Shown one piece after another: positions 1 to 8,687 of a stretch of DNA of 20,385 nucleotides. Location of the stretch: contig CAZVXF010000022.1 of the NCBI GenBank assembly GCA_964630875.1, positions 1-20,385 on the forward strand, in the 5' to 3' direction. The notes under the pieces were generated by a model. It was not told the DNA's origin. It searched no databases and saw only the letters and a list, made by a program, of their open reading frames with translations. The number at the start of each line of letters is the position of its first letter. Position 1 is the stretch's first letter. This DNA is from DAIDHZ01 sp035480255. Lineage in GTDB: Bacteria > Chlamydiota > Chlamydiia > Chlamydiales > SM23-39. The position numbers and the translations under genes were made by a program.

Positions 1-57
1 TATCGCCGCTATAAACGGACGATAAAGCTTTCGCGTTTACGCGAGAGTTGTTTACTA
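1..57. repeat. Left copy of 57-bp terminal inverted repeat
   Basis: Reading 1-57 forward gives the reverse complement of 20318-20374 with a single mismatch (G at 45, where the other copy has A on the equivalent strand). Inside it, CTTTCGCG (28-35) and CGCGAGAG (40-47) flank a 4-base TTTA loop and form an 8-bp stem with one imperfect pair. The inner edge of the homology is exactly the TAG stop codon of the autotransporter gene (55-57, minus strand). The repeat may continue to the left beyond the window. A hairpin this close to a stop codon could work as a terminator, but no clear U-run follows it. The identity is seen directly; the function is inferred. Confidence 0.9.
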
Positions 58-3000
58 GAAGCTAAAACTCATGTTAAAGTTTGCCCTTTGATTAAAAAAA
101 GGAGAATCGCCGTCTGGCGAAATATCGGCACTATAGCTTGAATGAAGCGTAAACAATCGATAAGTAATCTCTAAACCCATGTTCAAATTGAGTAATTGCC
201 ACGCCATATGCCACCCAGTGGTTGTAAAAGGAATGGAAGTCCCTACAAAGCGGGAATGAAAATGATCGCGATGTATTGGTAATTCTAACACATACCCCAT
301 TCCAAATATTGGTGCAAAGCAGATTGTTTCATCGACATTTTTATCCACAAATGAAATTGCGCCCCCTGCTTGGACGCGTAAGTTAGAGCTGCAATAAGAA
401 GTCACTGCTAAATCTAGAGAATTCGCCCCATGTTCAGTCATTGAACTATTTTTTAAATAAAGAAAATCGGCAGTTGCATAAGGATACAATTGAAAAGAGC
501 GAGTCCCGAAATAGTAAGCGGACGTAAGCTCTGCGCCCATTTCGATTCCATGAAAATGAGATTTTGCTTGTCTGTCGATGATTGAAAATCGGATTTTCCG
601 AAGATTTTCAAACTGATCTTTCCCAGCATATCCTGACACCCCGAGAAAGAAATTACCTGTCGAAAAATCATTGTAAAGCGCAACGTACCCGCTTTCAACA
701 TATCCGTAACTTCCATATCGAGACCATTTTAAATCAGTTAAACTGTATGCCCCGCCAAGTCCAACTGTCCAAAAATCCAAAAACTGATAGTCACTTCCTA
801 AAGCGATTCCTCGCGTTGTTGCATGAAAACCAATTTGCATCCCAAGATGTTTCTCGTGGAGCCAGTTTCCAAATGGTTCTACCCAAATGCGCCAAGAGTC
901 GTAACAACAGCCGCAAAAAGAGGGTTTACGATGAAACAGAGAAAGGAGCTGTCCCCCAAGTTCCACTTGCAATTCTGCATAAGCACTTAAATGCGCCGGA
1001 TGGAGTTGATTGAGCGCATCATTGATTTCGCGAACGCTTAGGCCTTTCATTGAGTCGATGACCGAAATCAGATCTGCGGACGCCTGACCATCTGTGATGA
1101 GAGCATCGATATTGTTTCCAACAGCTCGTTCATTTGCGTTTGCAAAAGGAAAGTCTAAGAAAGGGTTTAATACTTCAAAAATCAGTTGCACATCATTTGG
1201 GTGATACACCAAATGACCTGAAATTCGTGGATCTAAAATTAAATTGGCAAATGAACCGCTTACAAGACCTGCTGTAAGGATTGTTCTCACTCCATTAAAT
1301 CCATAAAATCCAGGCTCTAATTGAATCTGAGATGTACCGCTTGCTAGATTTGCAGTCCCAGTTACATTGAGAAGTCCTGTACTTGTGGGAGTCAATTGCG
1401 TGAGAAGAGTTCCCGAATTAAAAGAGATATCTCCAGTGACAGTTAAAGTGCCAGCGCCGTTTAAACCAGGAATCACTGTTCCCGCATTAGACACAGGACC
1501 TGCCGTGCCAGTTCCTGTCAGAATGGAGCCTGAATCAATTGTCGTAGATGAAGCGCCTAAAAAACCAGAAACCAAAAGAGTCGAATTCCCGCTGACAGTT
1601 GTAGGTCCGACAAAACTTGGACTCTCTCCCGATATCGCAACTTCTCCTCCCCCCAAGATCTGTAAAAAACCAGATCCCGTCAGAGTCCCTCCATAGCTGC
1701 CACGATTGGATTGATTAAAAATCACAGTTGCGCCACTTGCGATATCTATGTGGCCTTGCAAGCTCGTGGTAGTGCCTTGAAGAGTCCCTTGAGAAACTAC
1801 TGTTCCCCCAGAATATGTATTTGCTCCTTGCAAACTTAACATTCCTGTGCCTGTTTTCGAAAACATTCCAGGCCCAATGATTTGTCCTGCGATGGTTGGA
1901 TCAAATCCCACTGAATCGATTGTTGAAGTTCCACCACTTAAAGAAACAGTCCTGTTAGGCAAAAGAAAAAAATCACCAGCAGCCTCGAGTGTAGTGCCTC
2001 CAGCAAGAGTCAGAACTCCGCTTGTTGCGCCCAAATTGCTATCAGACGAGATGATGAGAGTCCCAACTTGCACTGTTGTTCCTCCAGAATAGCTACTAAG
2101 ACCTGATAGAGTTAAGGATCCAATTCCTGTTTTTTGCAGCAGTCCAGATCCAGTCATTTGTCCTGCAATTCCAATATTATTTGAGTTTGAATCAATCGTA
2201 ACAATTCCGCTTTCTAAATCGATCGACCTTGAAGCACTCAGTGTAAATGGACCCCCTGCGAACAGAGTTGTACTACCGAGAAACGAAAGCGGGCCTGTCC
2301 CAAGATTGCTATCTGAAAAAATCTCTAAAGAACCTTGATTGACTCTCGTCCCACCGCTGTAGTTATTTGCGCTGTTTAAAATCAGAGTGCCTTCATGGAT
2401 TTTGTTCAGAAGGCCGCTTCCACTGATGACACTCGTCAGTGTAAGAGAAAAAGTATTCGTATCAATGTTGGATATGCCACTTAAGTGAACAGGAATTGTC
2501 AGATCGATTGCATTGGCTCCCGCCTGGATTGTTCCTCCGGAATCAATCGATAATGTTCCGGAACCAAGATTATCGGCACGAATGATATTGATCGTGCCTT
2601 CAACAATGTTGGTTCCTCCGCTATACGTATTTGGAAATGTATTTTTTAAGAAAAGAGTTCCCTCTCCATCTTTGTTTAAAGGTTTAGTTCCAGAGATTAA
2701 ACTATCCATTGTGGCATTGAATCCATTTGTATTGATCGTTCCCCCTGTCCCTTGTAAAGAAACGGGGATGGTTTGGATCGTGAAGTCAAGGCCCATCATG
2801 AGCGTTGATGAGGAAAGATTGATGATTGTTGGAGGAGTAAGTCCTGTCCCTTCTCCTAAAGCGCCTGTTGAACTTAGCTCTAATGTCACACCGTTAGTGA
2901 CAGTTAAATCAGATCCTCCATTCCATGAATTTCTCCCCGCAAAAACTACCTTACCCCCGTCCCCCACTATCGAATTAGCAAGAAATAGAAGAGTATCTTC

Positions 3001-3390
3001 ACTTGCATTTGGATTGCTGAAAGTAAGACTCGAACCTGTGCTTGCAATAATATTTGTAGTGGCAGTGATTCCTAAAAAGGTGTTATCACCTGTTAGAGAA
3101 TTAACGGATGAAATAGCTGTCGCTACGTTTGGAGAAAATGAGCCGATAGTGATTGGTCCATCGTTAAAAACAATATTTAATACAGTTGGAGTTCCGAGAC
3201 TTGGAAAGTTTGTGGGCCCAGTCTGGAAAAAAGCAGTATCTGTAAATCCTGGAACAGCATTTGTATCCCAGTTTGCCGGGGTGTCCCAATTGTGATCATT
3301 AGCAGCTCCTGTCCATGTGATATTCGCACATTCCAAATGATGACAGAGAAAAAACAAAATCAATGTTGCAAATTTAAGAAAAAATAGCAT
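55..3390 (-). CDS. Autotransporter (type V secretion) with PATR-type repeats and C-terminal beta-barrel
   Basis: This 1111-residue protein is probably displayed on or released from the outer membrane. Residues 1-22 form a hydrophobic signal sequence ending near LECA. The passenger (about 25-770) is Gly/Ser/Thr/Asn-rich and predicted to be a beta-helix; four units of about 90 residues each carry the autotransporter-associated signature YSGGT followed by a Gly-Thr-Leu-type strand (Tyr at 256, 344, 434 and 526), and a fifth degenerate unit lies near 593. A helical linker (about 775-825) leads into a barrel (about 835-1111) that starts at WRIWVEPFGNW and ends in the expected terminal Phe (FNMSFSF). 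The Pmp repeats GGAI and FxxN are not prominent, so it is not an ordinary chlamydial Pmp. An odd FCGCCYD cluster near residue 828 precedes the barrel. The stop codon lies in the terminal repeat. Adhesin is the likeliest role, but the ligand is unknown. Confidence 0.9.
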   Translation of the reverse strand: MLFFLKFATLILFFLCHHLECANITWTGAANDHNWDTPANWDTNAVPGFTDTAFFQTGPTNFPSLGTPTVLNIVFNDGPITIGSFSPNVATAISSVNSLTGDNTFLGITATTNIIASTGSSLTFSNPNASEDTLLFLANSIVGDGGKVVFAGRNSWNGGSDLTVTNGVTLELSSTGALGEGTGLTPPTIINLSSSTLMMGLDFTIQTIPVSLQGTGGTINTNGFNATMDSLISGTKPLNKDGEGTLFLKNTFPNTYSGGTNIVEGTINIIRADNLGSGTLSIDSGGTIQAGANAIDLTIPVHLSGISNIDTNTFSLTLTSVISGSGLLNKIHEGTLILNSANNYSGGTRVNQGSLEIFSDSNLGTGPLSFLGSTTLFAGGPFTLSASRSIDLESGIVTIDSNSNNIGIAGQMTGSGLLQKTGIGSLTLSGLSSYSGGTTVQVGTLIISSDSNLGATSGVLTLAGGTTLEAAGDFFLLPNRTVSLSGGTSTIDSVGFDPTIAGQIIGPGMFSKTGTGMLSLQGANTYSGGTVVSQGTLQGTTTSLQGHIDIASGATVIFNQSNRGSYGGTLTGSGFLQILGGGEVAISGESPSFVGPTTVSGNSTLLVSGFLGASSTTIDSGSILTGTGTAGPVSNAGTVIPGLNGAGTLTVTGDISFNSGTLLTQLTPTSTGLLNVTGTANLASGTSQIQLEPGFYGFNGVRTILTAGLVSGSFANLILDPRISGHLVYHPNDVQLIFEVLNPFLDFPFANANERAVGNNIDALITDGQASADLISVIDSMKGLSVREINDALNQLHPAHLSAYAELQVELGGQLLSLFHRKPSFCGCCYDSWRIWVEPFGNWLHEKHLGMQIGFHATTRGIALGSDYQFLDFWTVGLGGAYSLTDLKWSRYGSYGYVESGYVALYNDFSTGNFFLGVSGYAGKDQFENLRKIRFSIIDRQAKSHFHGIEMGAELTSAYYFGTRSFQLYPYATADFLYLKNSSMTEHGANSLDLAVTSYCSSNLRVQAGGAISFVDKNVDETICFAPIFGMGYVLELPIHRDHFHSRFVGTSIPFTTTGWHMAWQLLNLNMGLEITYRLFTLHSSYSADISPDGDSPFFNQRANFNMSFSF
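1755..2697 (-). repeat. Four tandem PATR units within the autotransporter passenger
   Basis: The translated minus strand shows four units with a period of 88-92 residues. Each contains a G-x-G or similar turn, a Lys-x-Gly-x-Gly strand (for example LLNKIHEGTLILN), then YSGGT and a closing strand ending in Gly-Thr-Leu/Ile or Gly-Ser-Leu. The conserved Tyr codons are near 2623, 2359, 2089 and 1813. The repeats are clear in protein but diverged in DNA, so they are old rather than recently expanded. Confidence 0.75.
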
Positions 3391-3485
3391 CGGAGGTTCT
3401 TATACCAATCCCAATAAATAATTTCATATTTAAGCAGCGTGAAAGCTGTCGACAAATCGAATATCGTAAGTGGTATTATCTCTTT

Positions 3486-3513
3486 GTTATACTATTTGCA
3501 GATTAATTTTCAA
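3486..3513 (-). promoter_or_regulatory. Probable sigma-70/sigma-66-type promoter of the autotransporter gene
   Basis: On the minus strand TTGAAA (3513-3508, 5 of 6 consensus) and TATAAC (3491-3486, 5 of 6) are 16 bp apart. The -35 box lies over the last codons and stop of ftsQ. Transcription would start near 3479, giving a leader of about 90 bases before the ATG at 3390. No Shine-Dalgarno is seen before that ATG, and no convincing terminator separates ftsQ from this gene, so some read-through from the operon is possible. Confidence 0.5.
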
Positions 3514-4381
3514 CGAAAGCAAGATGAGGAATTCGCAAATCGACAATTCTCGATGAAAATTTCCCGGATTTGGGAATAACAGCATCGGTGAGTTGACGGC
3601 TATAATCTTCGATCATATTTTTGCGTAACACAAGAAAATGATGCATTTGCTTTTCATAGTTTTTTGGACAAAGACGCAAAATTTTAGGAAAAATACAGAG
3701 ATGAGTTTTGACCAAAATCTCTTCTTCAGTAGTCAAAACAATTTCTCTTGTGCCAAGACTTTTTGCAAACGCATTCGACACATCAAGCCGCTTAATTCTG
3801 ATTCCTTCACGCCAAGGCGAACCTTCTAAAAATTGAAGAATCTCTATCGCTAGTTGGAAATGGGGATTTTGCAAAGGTGTCAACCACTCTCCCCCTTTTC
3901 GACCCAACGAATCTTCACTGCCCCCAAATGGAGGTAACCCTAGATAAATTTCTGGAAGCTCTTTGGGTGCGTAAAATGGAAGGAGAGGAAATAGATACCC
4001 ATCTTTATCGATCGCAACGTTTTGGTAATCTCCAAGTCTTGCAATCGGCTTTCGCACTGTATAATCGATATAGACAATGTTTGGGGGGATTTTTTTGATG
4101 TGAGCTTCTGAAATCAAAGGTGAAGAAAGGATTTTCTTTTCTGCTACTTTTAGATCAAATGCATAGAGATTAGTAGGCCGATCACAGCTCAATTCTAAAA
4201 GTTCTTCTAAGAAAGCTGTTTGCAATGCCTCTTTTTCAGGACCTGTTTGGATAATCGCTGTAATATCATATTTCGGATCGTGAATTTTTTTTGTTTTGGA
4301 TTGCTTTAAAAAGTGTTGGACACTCAAAAATGAAAGAGTTGTTACACAACAAGAAACAATTAATACAAAACGTAGCTTCAT
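3503..4381 (-). CDS. ftsQ: Cell division protein FtsQ (DivIB-like)
   Basis: This 292-residue bitopic inner-membrane protein links septal peptidoglycan synthesis with the divisome. A short cytoplasmic start and one membrane segment (about residues 4-22) are followed by a POTRA-like region (about 40-115) with the family pattern SPLISEAHIKKIPPN, then IDYTVRKPIARL and a DKDGYLFP turn, as in the FtsQ beta-domain; the C-terminal RIVDLRIPHLAF also fits. The ATG at 4381-4379 overlaps the murC-ddl stop in a TGATG arrangement, which indicates translational coupling; a TTG codon just upstream is the other possible start. It follows murC-ddl as in classical dcw clusters, but ftsA and ftsZ, which normally come next, are absent, in keeping with the FtsZ-less chlamydial division mode. 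Confidence 0.85.
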   Translation of the reverse strand: MKLRFVLIVSCCVTTLSFLSVQHFLKQSKTKKIHDPKYDITAIIQTGPEKEALQTAFLEELLELSCDRPTNLYAFDLKVAEKKILSSPLISEAHIKKIPPNIVYIDYTVRKPIARLGDYQNVAIDKDGYLFPLLPFYAPKELPEIYLGLPPFGGSEDSLGRKGGEWLTPLQNPHFQLAIEILQFLEGSPWREGIRIKRLDVSNAFAKSLGTREIVLTTEEEILVKTHLCIFPKILRLCPKNYEKQMHHFLVLRKNMIEDYSRQLTDAVIPKSGKFSSRIVDLRIPHLAFVEN

Positions 4382-6624
4382 CAAGTTTTCACTTTTGAAA
4401 AGGCCAAAATCACAAGCTCATTGATCAGTTCTTTTTGACTTAAACCACTTTTCTCCCACATTTTAGGATATGCGCTATTCGCAGTAAAGCCAGGAAACGG
4501 ATTCATTTCGTTTAAATAAAAGTTCCCATTTTCATCTAAAAAGAAATCAACCCTAGTTAATCCTTTACAACGGGCAGCTTTATAGGCTTTGATTGCTAGT
4601 TCTTTTCCAATTTGCGTTTGGCTTTCTGTCAGCTTTGCTGGGATTTCTACTCCTGTTGCAAACGTTCCATATTTCTTTTCATAATCATAGAACGCGCCTT
4701 CATTCAAAATCTCGCAAGGATCTGTCACTCTTGGATGCTCATTTCCAAGAACCGCAAATTCGATCTCTCTTCCTTTCACCTCTTTTTCAATAATGATTTG
4801 ATCATCTAAAGAAAAAGATCGCTTGATTGCGTTTTCAAGTTCTTCTGGATTCGTCGCGCGACTGACACCAATACTTGAGCCTAAATGAACTGGCTTCACC
4901 CATACTGGGAATGGAATATCTAATGTGAAATCGGGGTGTGTACCGAAATGATCTAATTCACGATAAGGAACAATCGGAATGCCATGTGCACTTGCAACTT
5001 GCTTTGTCCATGCTTTATTCATGCATAACGCGCAAGATGCATAATCACAACCAACATACGGAATTCCAAGCGTTTGCAAAAATCCCTGAATCATCCCATC
5101 TTCTCCTTGAGGACCATGCATCGCAGGGATGACCACGTCACATGACATCAATTGATCGAACACAAAAGGCGTCACCCAATCACCTGTTTTAGGAATCAGA
5201 AACGAAATCACGTCATAGAAAGTTGGGTCCAAGCTTTGAGTGATATTGCGCGCAGAAATCAATGAAATTGGGTGCTCAGGCGAAGTTCCTCCTGAAATGA
5301 CACCCACTTTTAATTTTGGCGCTTTTTTTTCATACTCTTTTAAGATCGGAATGCCTCGATGGGTCACATCGCCTGCGCCCAGTGTTAGAAACACATCGAA
5401 AGGTCGCAAATTGATGTTCTCTTCTCCATACATTGCGCCCATCTCAATTGCTAGATTTTGGCCTGTGATTCCGTCGATTGGATTTTCCCCTGCCCCATAA
5501 ATATCTGTCACCACAACGACATCTGCATCTTTAAAAGACGTCAAAAAATCATTCCAAAGATCGCGCGTTCTAGAAAATCGATGCGGTTGAAAAAGAACTA
5601 CAATGCGCCTTTCTCCTGCCATTGTGCGGAGTGCTTTCAAAGTCGCTTGAATTTCTGTTGGATGATGACCATAGTCATCAAAACAAACAACTCCGTGCGC
5701 TTCAGCTTTTTTCTCAAGACGCCGCTTCACGCCGCTAAACCATGCAAATGCCTGACGCACAGTACCTTCAGATATTTTCAATTGAATACAGAGACCAAAT
5801 ACGGCCGCCCCATTTAGCACATTATGCTGGCCGAGTAATGAAAGAGAAATATCGGTATACCGTTTTCCTTGAAATTCTAGATCAAACAGCACACCATTTG
5901 GTTCTTGTCTCCATTGAAGAATCTTTAAATCAGCATCTTTTGAAAAACCATAAGAAAACCCATCTGACTTAAATGAGCAAAGTCGAGCATCGTCTTTACA
6001 CCAAAATAAATGCTCTTTACTCTTTACAGATTTTAAAAAATCACGAAATCCCTGATTGATTTTCTCTTCAGTATGCCAATAGTCGAGATGATCGTTTTCG
6101 CAATTTGTGACAATTGCACCAAATGGCGTTGTCTTCAAAAAAGAGCCATCGCTTTCATCCGCCTCAGCAATGAAATAGGGGCCATTCCCATCTCTTCCAT
6201 TGACTTGTAAATTCTGAATAATTCCACCGACAACAAAGGAAGGATCGCTATTGGCAGACATGAGTACGCTTGCTAAAAGAGCTGTTGTTGTCGTTTTCCC
6301 ATGAGTACCTGTGACAAAGATGGGAAGCTTTTCTCGCGTTAAATGATCGAGTAAATCCGAGCGATGCATCATCTGCATCCCAAGCCTTTTGGCTTTCGCA
6401 AATTCTGGATTTTGAACCTGTATTGCACTCCCATAGATGACGATTCCGTCATTCACATGTTCTTCTTTGTGACCCTGGAAAATCTTCGCACCTTCATTTT
6501 CCAACTCCTCTATCACCGCACTCCTACTCGTATCGCTGCCAGTAACTTGAAATCCCTGCTTGAGTAGAATGCGGGCAAGAGCGCTCATTCCAATACCGCC
6601 AATCCCGATAAAATGATACGTCAT
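4381..6624 (-). CDS. murC-ddl: Fused UDP-MurNAc-L-alanine ligase / D-alanine-D-alanine ligase (MurC-Ddl)
   Basis: This 747-residue cytoplasmic protein joins two ATP-dependent ligases. MurC (about 1-435) adds L-Ala to UDP-MurNAc; it has the N-terminal GIGGIGMSA nucleotide loop, the P-loop GTHGKTTTT (106-114), GQHNVLN and DDYGHHPTEI. Ddl (about 437-747) makes D-Ala-D-Ala for MurF; it has GGTSPEHPIS, MHGPQGEDG, KPVHLGSSIGVS, FYDYEKKY with the Tyr typical of D-Ala-D-Ala (not D-Lac) ligases, and the metal-binding NEMNPFPGFT. The fusion is characteristic of Chlamydiae, where the two domains are made as one chain. Ten bases separate it from the murG stop, and its own stop overlaps the ftsQ start. 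Both active sites look intact. Confidence 0.97.
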   Translation of the reverse strand: MTYHFIGIGGIGMSALARILLKQGFQVTGSDTSRSAVIEELENEGAKIFQGHKEEHVNDGIVIYGSAIQVQNPEFAKAKRLGMQMMHRSDLLDHLTREKLPIFVTGTHGKTTTTALLASVLMSANSDPSFVVGGIIQNLQVNGRDGNGPYFIAEADESDGSFLKTTPFGAIVTNCENDHLDYWHTEEKINQGFRDFLKSVKSKEHLFWCKDDARLCSFKSDGFSYGFSKDADLKILQWRQEPNGVLFDLEFQGKRYTDISLSLLGQHNVLNGAAVFGLCIQLKISEGTVRQAFAWFSGVKRRLEKKAEAHGVVCFDDYGHHPTEIQATLKALRTMAGERRIVVLFQPHRFSRTRDLWNDFLTSFKDADVVVVTDIYGAGENPIDGITGQNLAIEMGAMYGEENINLRPFDVFLTLGAGDVTHRGIPILKEYEKKAPKLKVGVISGGTSPEHPISLISARNITQSLDPTFYDVISFLIPKTGDWVTPFVFDQLMSCDVVIPAMHGPQGEDGMIQGFLQTLGIPYVGCDYASCALCMNKAWTKQVASAHGIPIVPYRELDHFGTHPDFTLDIPFPVWVKPVHLGSSIGVSRATNPEELENAIKRSFSLDDQIIIEKEVKGREIEFAVLGNEHPRVTDPCEILNEGAFYDYEKKYGTFATGVEIPAKLTESQTQIGKELAIKAYKAARCKGLTRVDFFLDENGNFYLNEMNPFPGFTANSAYPKMWEKSGLSQKELINELVILAFSKVKT

Positions 6625-6634
6625 ATTTTTCTCA

Positions 6635-7612
6635 TCATTTGATTAAATCAATCCACTCGACTCTATTACCGATATCATACTCTTTGATCGCCTTTTCGTA
6701 TTTTGAATAATCTTTTCGGAGGAGCTGAATTTCCTCTTTGATTTTCGCAACAGTCGCATCCTTTTGATCAAGCATCCGAGCGCCCTTCACAACCTCGGTA
6801 AAAAATTTTGCATTTTCTCGTTGATGATCTTCTGATGAGTATGGAAACGGGATCAAAAGTGATGGCTTGCCATAACAAATGAGCTCTGCCATTGTGCTTG
6901 CACCACTTCTGCAAATGACTAAATCTGCCGCTGTATAGGCTAAATCCATGCGCGTTTCAAATTCTTTCACGCATCCATTTGTATAGCGAGCGTGTCCCTT
7001 TCCCGTGAAATGGATGACTTGTGCATCGATTGCTTTTGGCATGATCTCATTAAAAAACGTGGCTCCTTGAGAACCGCCAAAAATGAGAATTGTAAACGCT
7101 TGTTGTAATCCAAAATAACTCAGTGCATCTTGTTTTGACACGGGCTTTGGCCGCGCCTTCCACGGAAGAAGAGGAACAAAAACCGTTTTCTTAGCAGGAA
7201 TTGGAAATTGCACTGCGATTTTAGATGCAAAAGGAGAAAAAAGACGGTTGACTTTGCCAAGCGCGCAATTGGCTTCAAAAAGGATCATTTTTTTGCGCAA
7301 CAATGTTGCTGCCAGCAATACAGGAAAAGTATGAAAGCTCCCAAAACCCACAACGATGTCAATCTTATACTTGGAAAAAAGTTTCAACGATTGAAACAGT
7401 CCCTTGATTGTTGAAAAAATAAAAGACAATTTATTCGGCGCTCTTGCGGCGATATCATAATGAGGAAATTGCTTTTGAAAAAAAGGACTTTTTGAAAGAT
7501 TGTGACCTGCGAAAACGACATCAGAAAAGAACATAGCCATTTGCTGCGCAGGGAAAAGATGCCCTCCACTACCACCGGCTGCAATCAGAATTTTAAACTT
7601 CTGCTCTTTCAT
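6635..7612 (-). CDS. murG: UDP-GlcNAc:undecaprenyl-PP-MurNAc-pentapeptide GlcNAc transferase MurG
   Basis: This 325-residue peripheral inner-membrane GT28 enzyme turns lipid I into lipid II. It has the N-terminal GGSGGHLFPA loop, GFGSFHTFPV, the linker motif GGSQGATFFNE and the donor-binding block CRSGASTMAEL followed by PFPYSSEDHQ. The frame is open back to 7729, but the extra 39 residues only mirror the end of ftsW; homology begins at the ATG at 7612, which overlaps ftsW by 20 bp. It is about 30 residues shorter than E. coli MurG (about 355), mostly through shorter loops; no key motif is missing. Confidence 0.93.
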   Translation of the reverse strand: MKEQKFKILIAAGGSGGHLFPAQQMAMFFSDVVFAGHNLSKSPFFQKQFPHYDIAARAPNKLSFIFSTIKGLFQSLKLFSKYKIDIVVGFGSFHTFPVLLAATLLRKKMILFEANCALGKVNRLFSPFASKIAVQFPIPAKKTVFVPLLPWKARPKPVSKQDALSYFGLQQAFTILIFGGSQGATFFNEIMPKAIDAQVIHFTGKGHARYTNGCVKEFETRMDLAYTAADLVICRSGASTMAELICYGKPSLLIPFPYSSEDHQRENAKFFTEVVKGARMLDQKDATVAKIKEEIQLLRKDYSKYEKAIKEYDIGNRVEWIDLIK

Positions 7613-8687
7613 GTTTACGTGACACACCAAGAATAAGAAAAAATGCAATGAGATTGACGACAAGAGAACTTCCTCCCTGAGAAAAAAAAGGAAGAGTGGT
7701 CCCTTTGCTCGGTAATAGTCCCGAAACAATCCCTAAATTTAAAAAGGCTTGGATGGAAATCAAAAAAGTTAAAATTGAGGCAATCAGATAACCTGCCTGA
7801 TCGCGGGCGCGCATCGCAATTGCAACGCCTGAGAACGTTAAAGTCAGATAGACCGCAATTAATCCTAAAATCCCGAAAAAGCCCATTTCTTCAGCGTAAA
7901 TTGCAGCGATATAGTCACTGCGCGCCTCAGGTAAATAATTGAGTTTTTGTAAGCTTTCTCCTAAACCTCGCCCAAATAATTTTCCAGACCCAGCAGCAAT
8001 CTTGGCCTGATGCGGTTGATGACCCTTCCCTCGCAAATCTAGTTCTGGATGTAAATAGACCTGAATTCTACTTTGAACGTAAGGTAAACGATAAGCCCCC
8101 CAAACGCCTGCACCCATCACCAATAATAATGGCAAAGCCCAATAAGCCAAGCGAATTTTCGTCAGAAAAAAAAGGACAATAAGAAGGGAAAATAAGATGG
8201 CCGTTGTTCCATGATCTGGCTGAAATAAAATCAGCGTAATCGGAATCATCAAAAAGCCAAGAATTTGTAAAAAATCTTTGAACTGTACCTGTGTTTGGGC
8301 CATATACCAACGTATGTATACAAGAGGAACGAGAATTTTGATGCACTCCGATGGCTGAAATGAAAAGCCTGCGAAGCCAAGCCATCGTCGCGAACCATTA
8401 ATCGTCTGACCCAATCCCGGAATATACAATAAAATAAGCATACAAATAGCAAGACACAGCAGGATATGACTATTCTTTAAAAGAAAGTCATAACCGAGAA
8501 AGTAAGCAAAAATTCCTGCACCAATTCCGATCGTCCCATAAAGAAATTGACGAAATAATGGCGCATGAGTGCTGCCTTCCATTGTTCGTTCTAAAATTTC
8601 AGCAGAAGTCGTATTAAACACCATCAACAGGCCGAAAGAGAACAACAATGCAACCGAGCAAATGAGCCAAATACTTGTATTCTTCAT
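7593..8687 (-). CDS. ftsW: Septal peptidoglycan glycosyltransferase FtsW (SEDS family)
   Basis: This 364-residue polytopic membrane protein polymerises lipid II at the division site with a class B PBP. About ten hydrophobic segments are visible. Family motifs in order are INGSRRWL followed by FQPSE, FQPDHGT, the catalytic-loop stretch GLGESLQKLNYLPEARSDYI including the SEDS-essential Asp, and GLLPSKGTTLPFFSQGGSS. Its ATG overlaps the stop of the LysM gene (ATGA, 8684-8687), so translation is probably coupled. RodA is the alternative, but position in the dcw cluster and the PSKGTTLPF block favour FtsW. Confidence 0.93.
   Translation of the reverse strand: MKNTSIWLICSVALLFSFGLLMVFNTTSAEILERTMEGSTHAPLFRQFLYGTIGIGAGIFAYFLGYDFLLKNSHILLCLAICMLILLYIPGLGQTINGSRRWLGFAGFSFQPSECIKILVPLVYIRWYMAQTQVQFKDFLQILGFLMIPITLILFQPDHGTTAILFSLLIVLFFLTKIRLAYWALPLLLVMGAGVWGAYRLPYVQSRIQVYLHPELDLRGKGHQPHQAKIAAGSGKLFGRGLGESLQKLNYLPEARSDYIAAIYAEEMGFFGILGLIAVYLTLTFSGVAIAMRARDQAGYLIASILTFLISIQAFLNLGIVSGLLPSKGTTLPFFSQGGSSLVVNLIAFFLILGVSRKHERAEV

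Noticed and set aside
142..155. Third, internal copy of the terminal repeat
   Set aside because: Only a short AGCGTAAACAA stretch resembles the repeat; the flanks do not match and it lies in the conserved barrel coding sequence.
2513..3295. A 260-codon plus-strand open frame opposite the autotransporter
   Set aside because: It mirrors the repetitive Gly/Ser/Thr passenger and gives a Val/Pro-rich translation with no recognisable domain or ribosome-binding site; it is a by-product of the biased composition of the real gene.
55..3390. Chlamydial Pmp (polymorphic membrane protein)
   Set aside because: The GGAI and FxxN repeat pattern expected of Pmps is not evident; the YSGGT repeats are of the general autotransporter-associated type.
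7613..7729. Longer N-terminus for MurG
   Set aside because: The extra 39 residues lie fully within the end of ftsW, are hydrophobic without family similarity, and precede the conserved MurG start.
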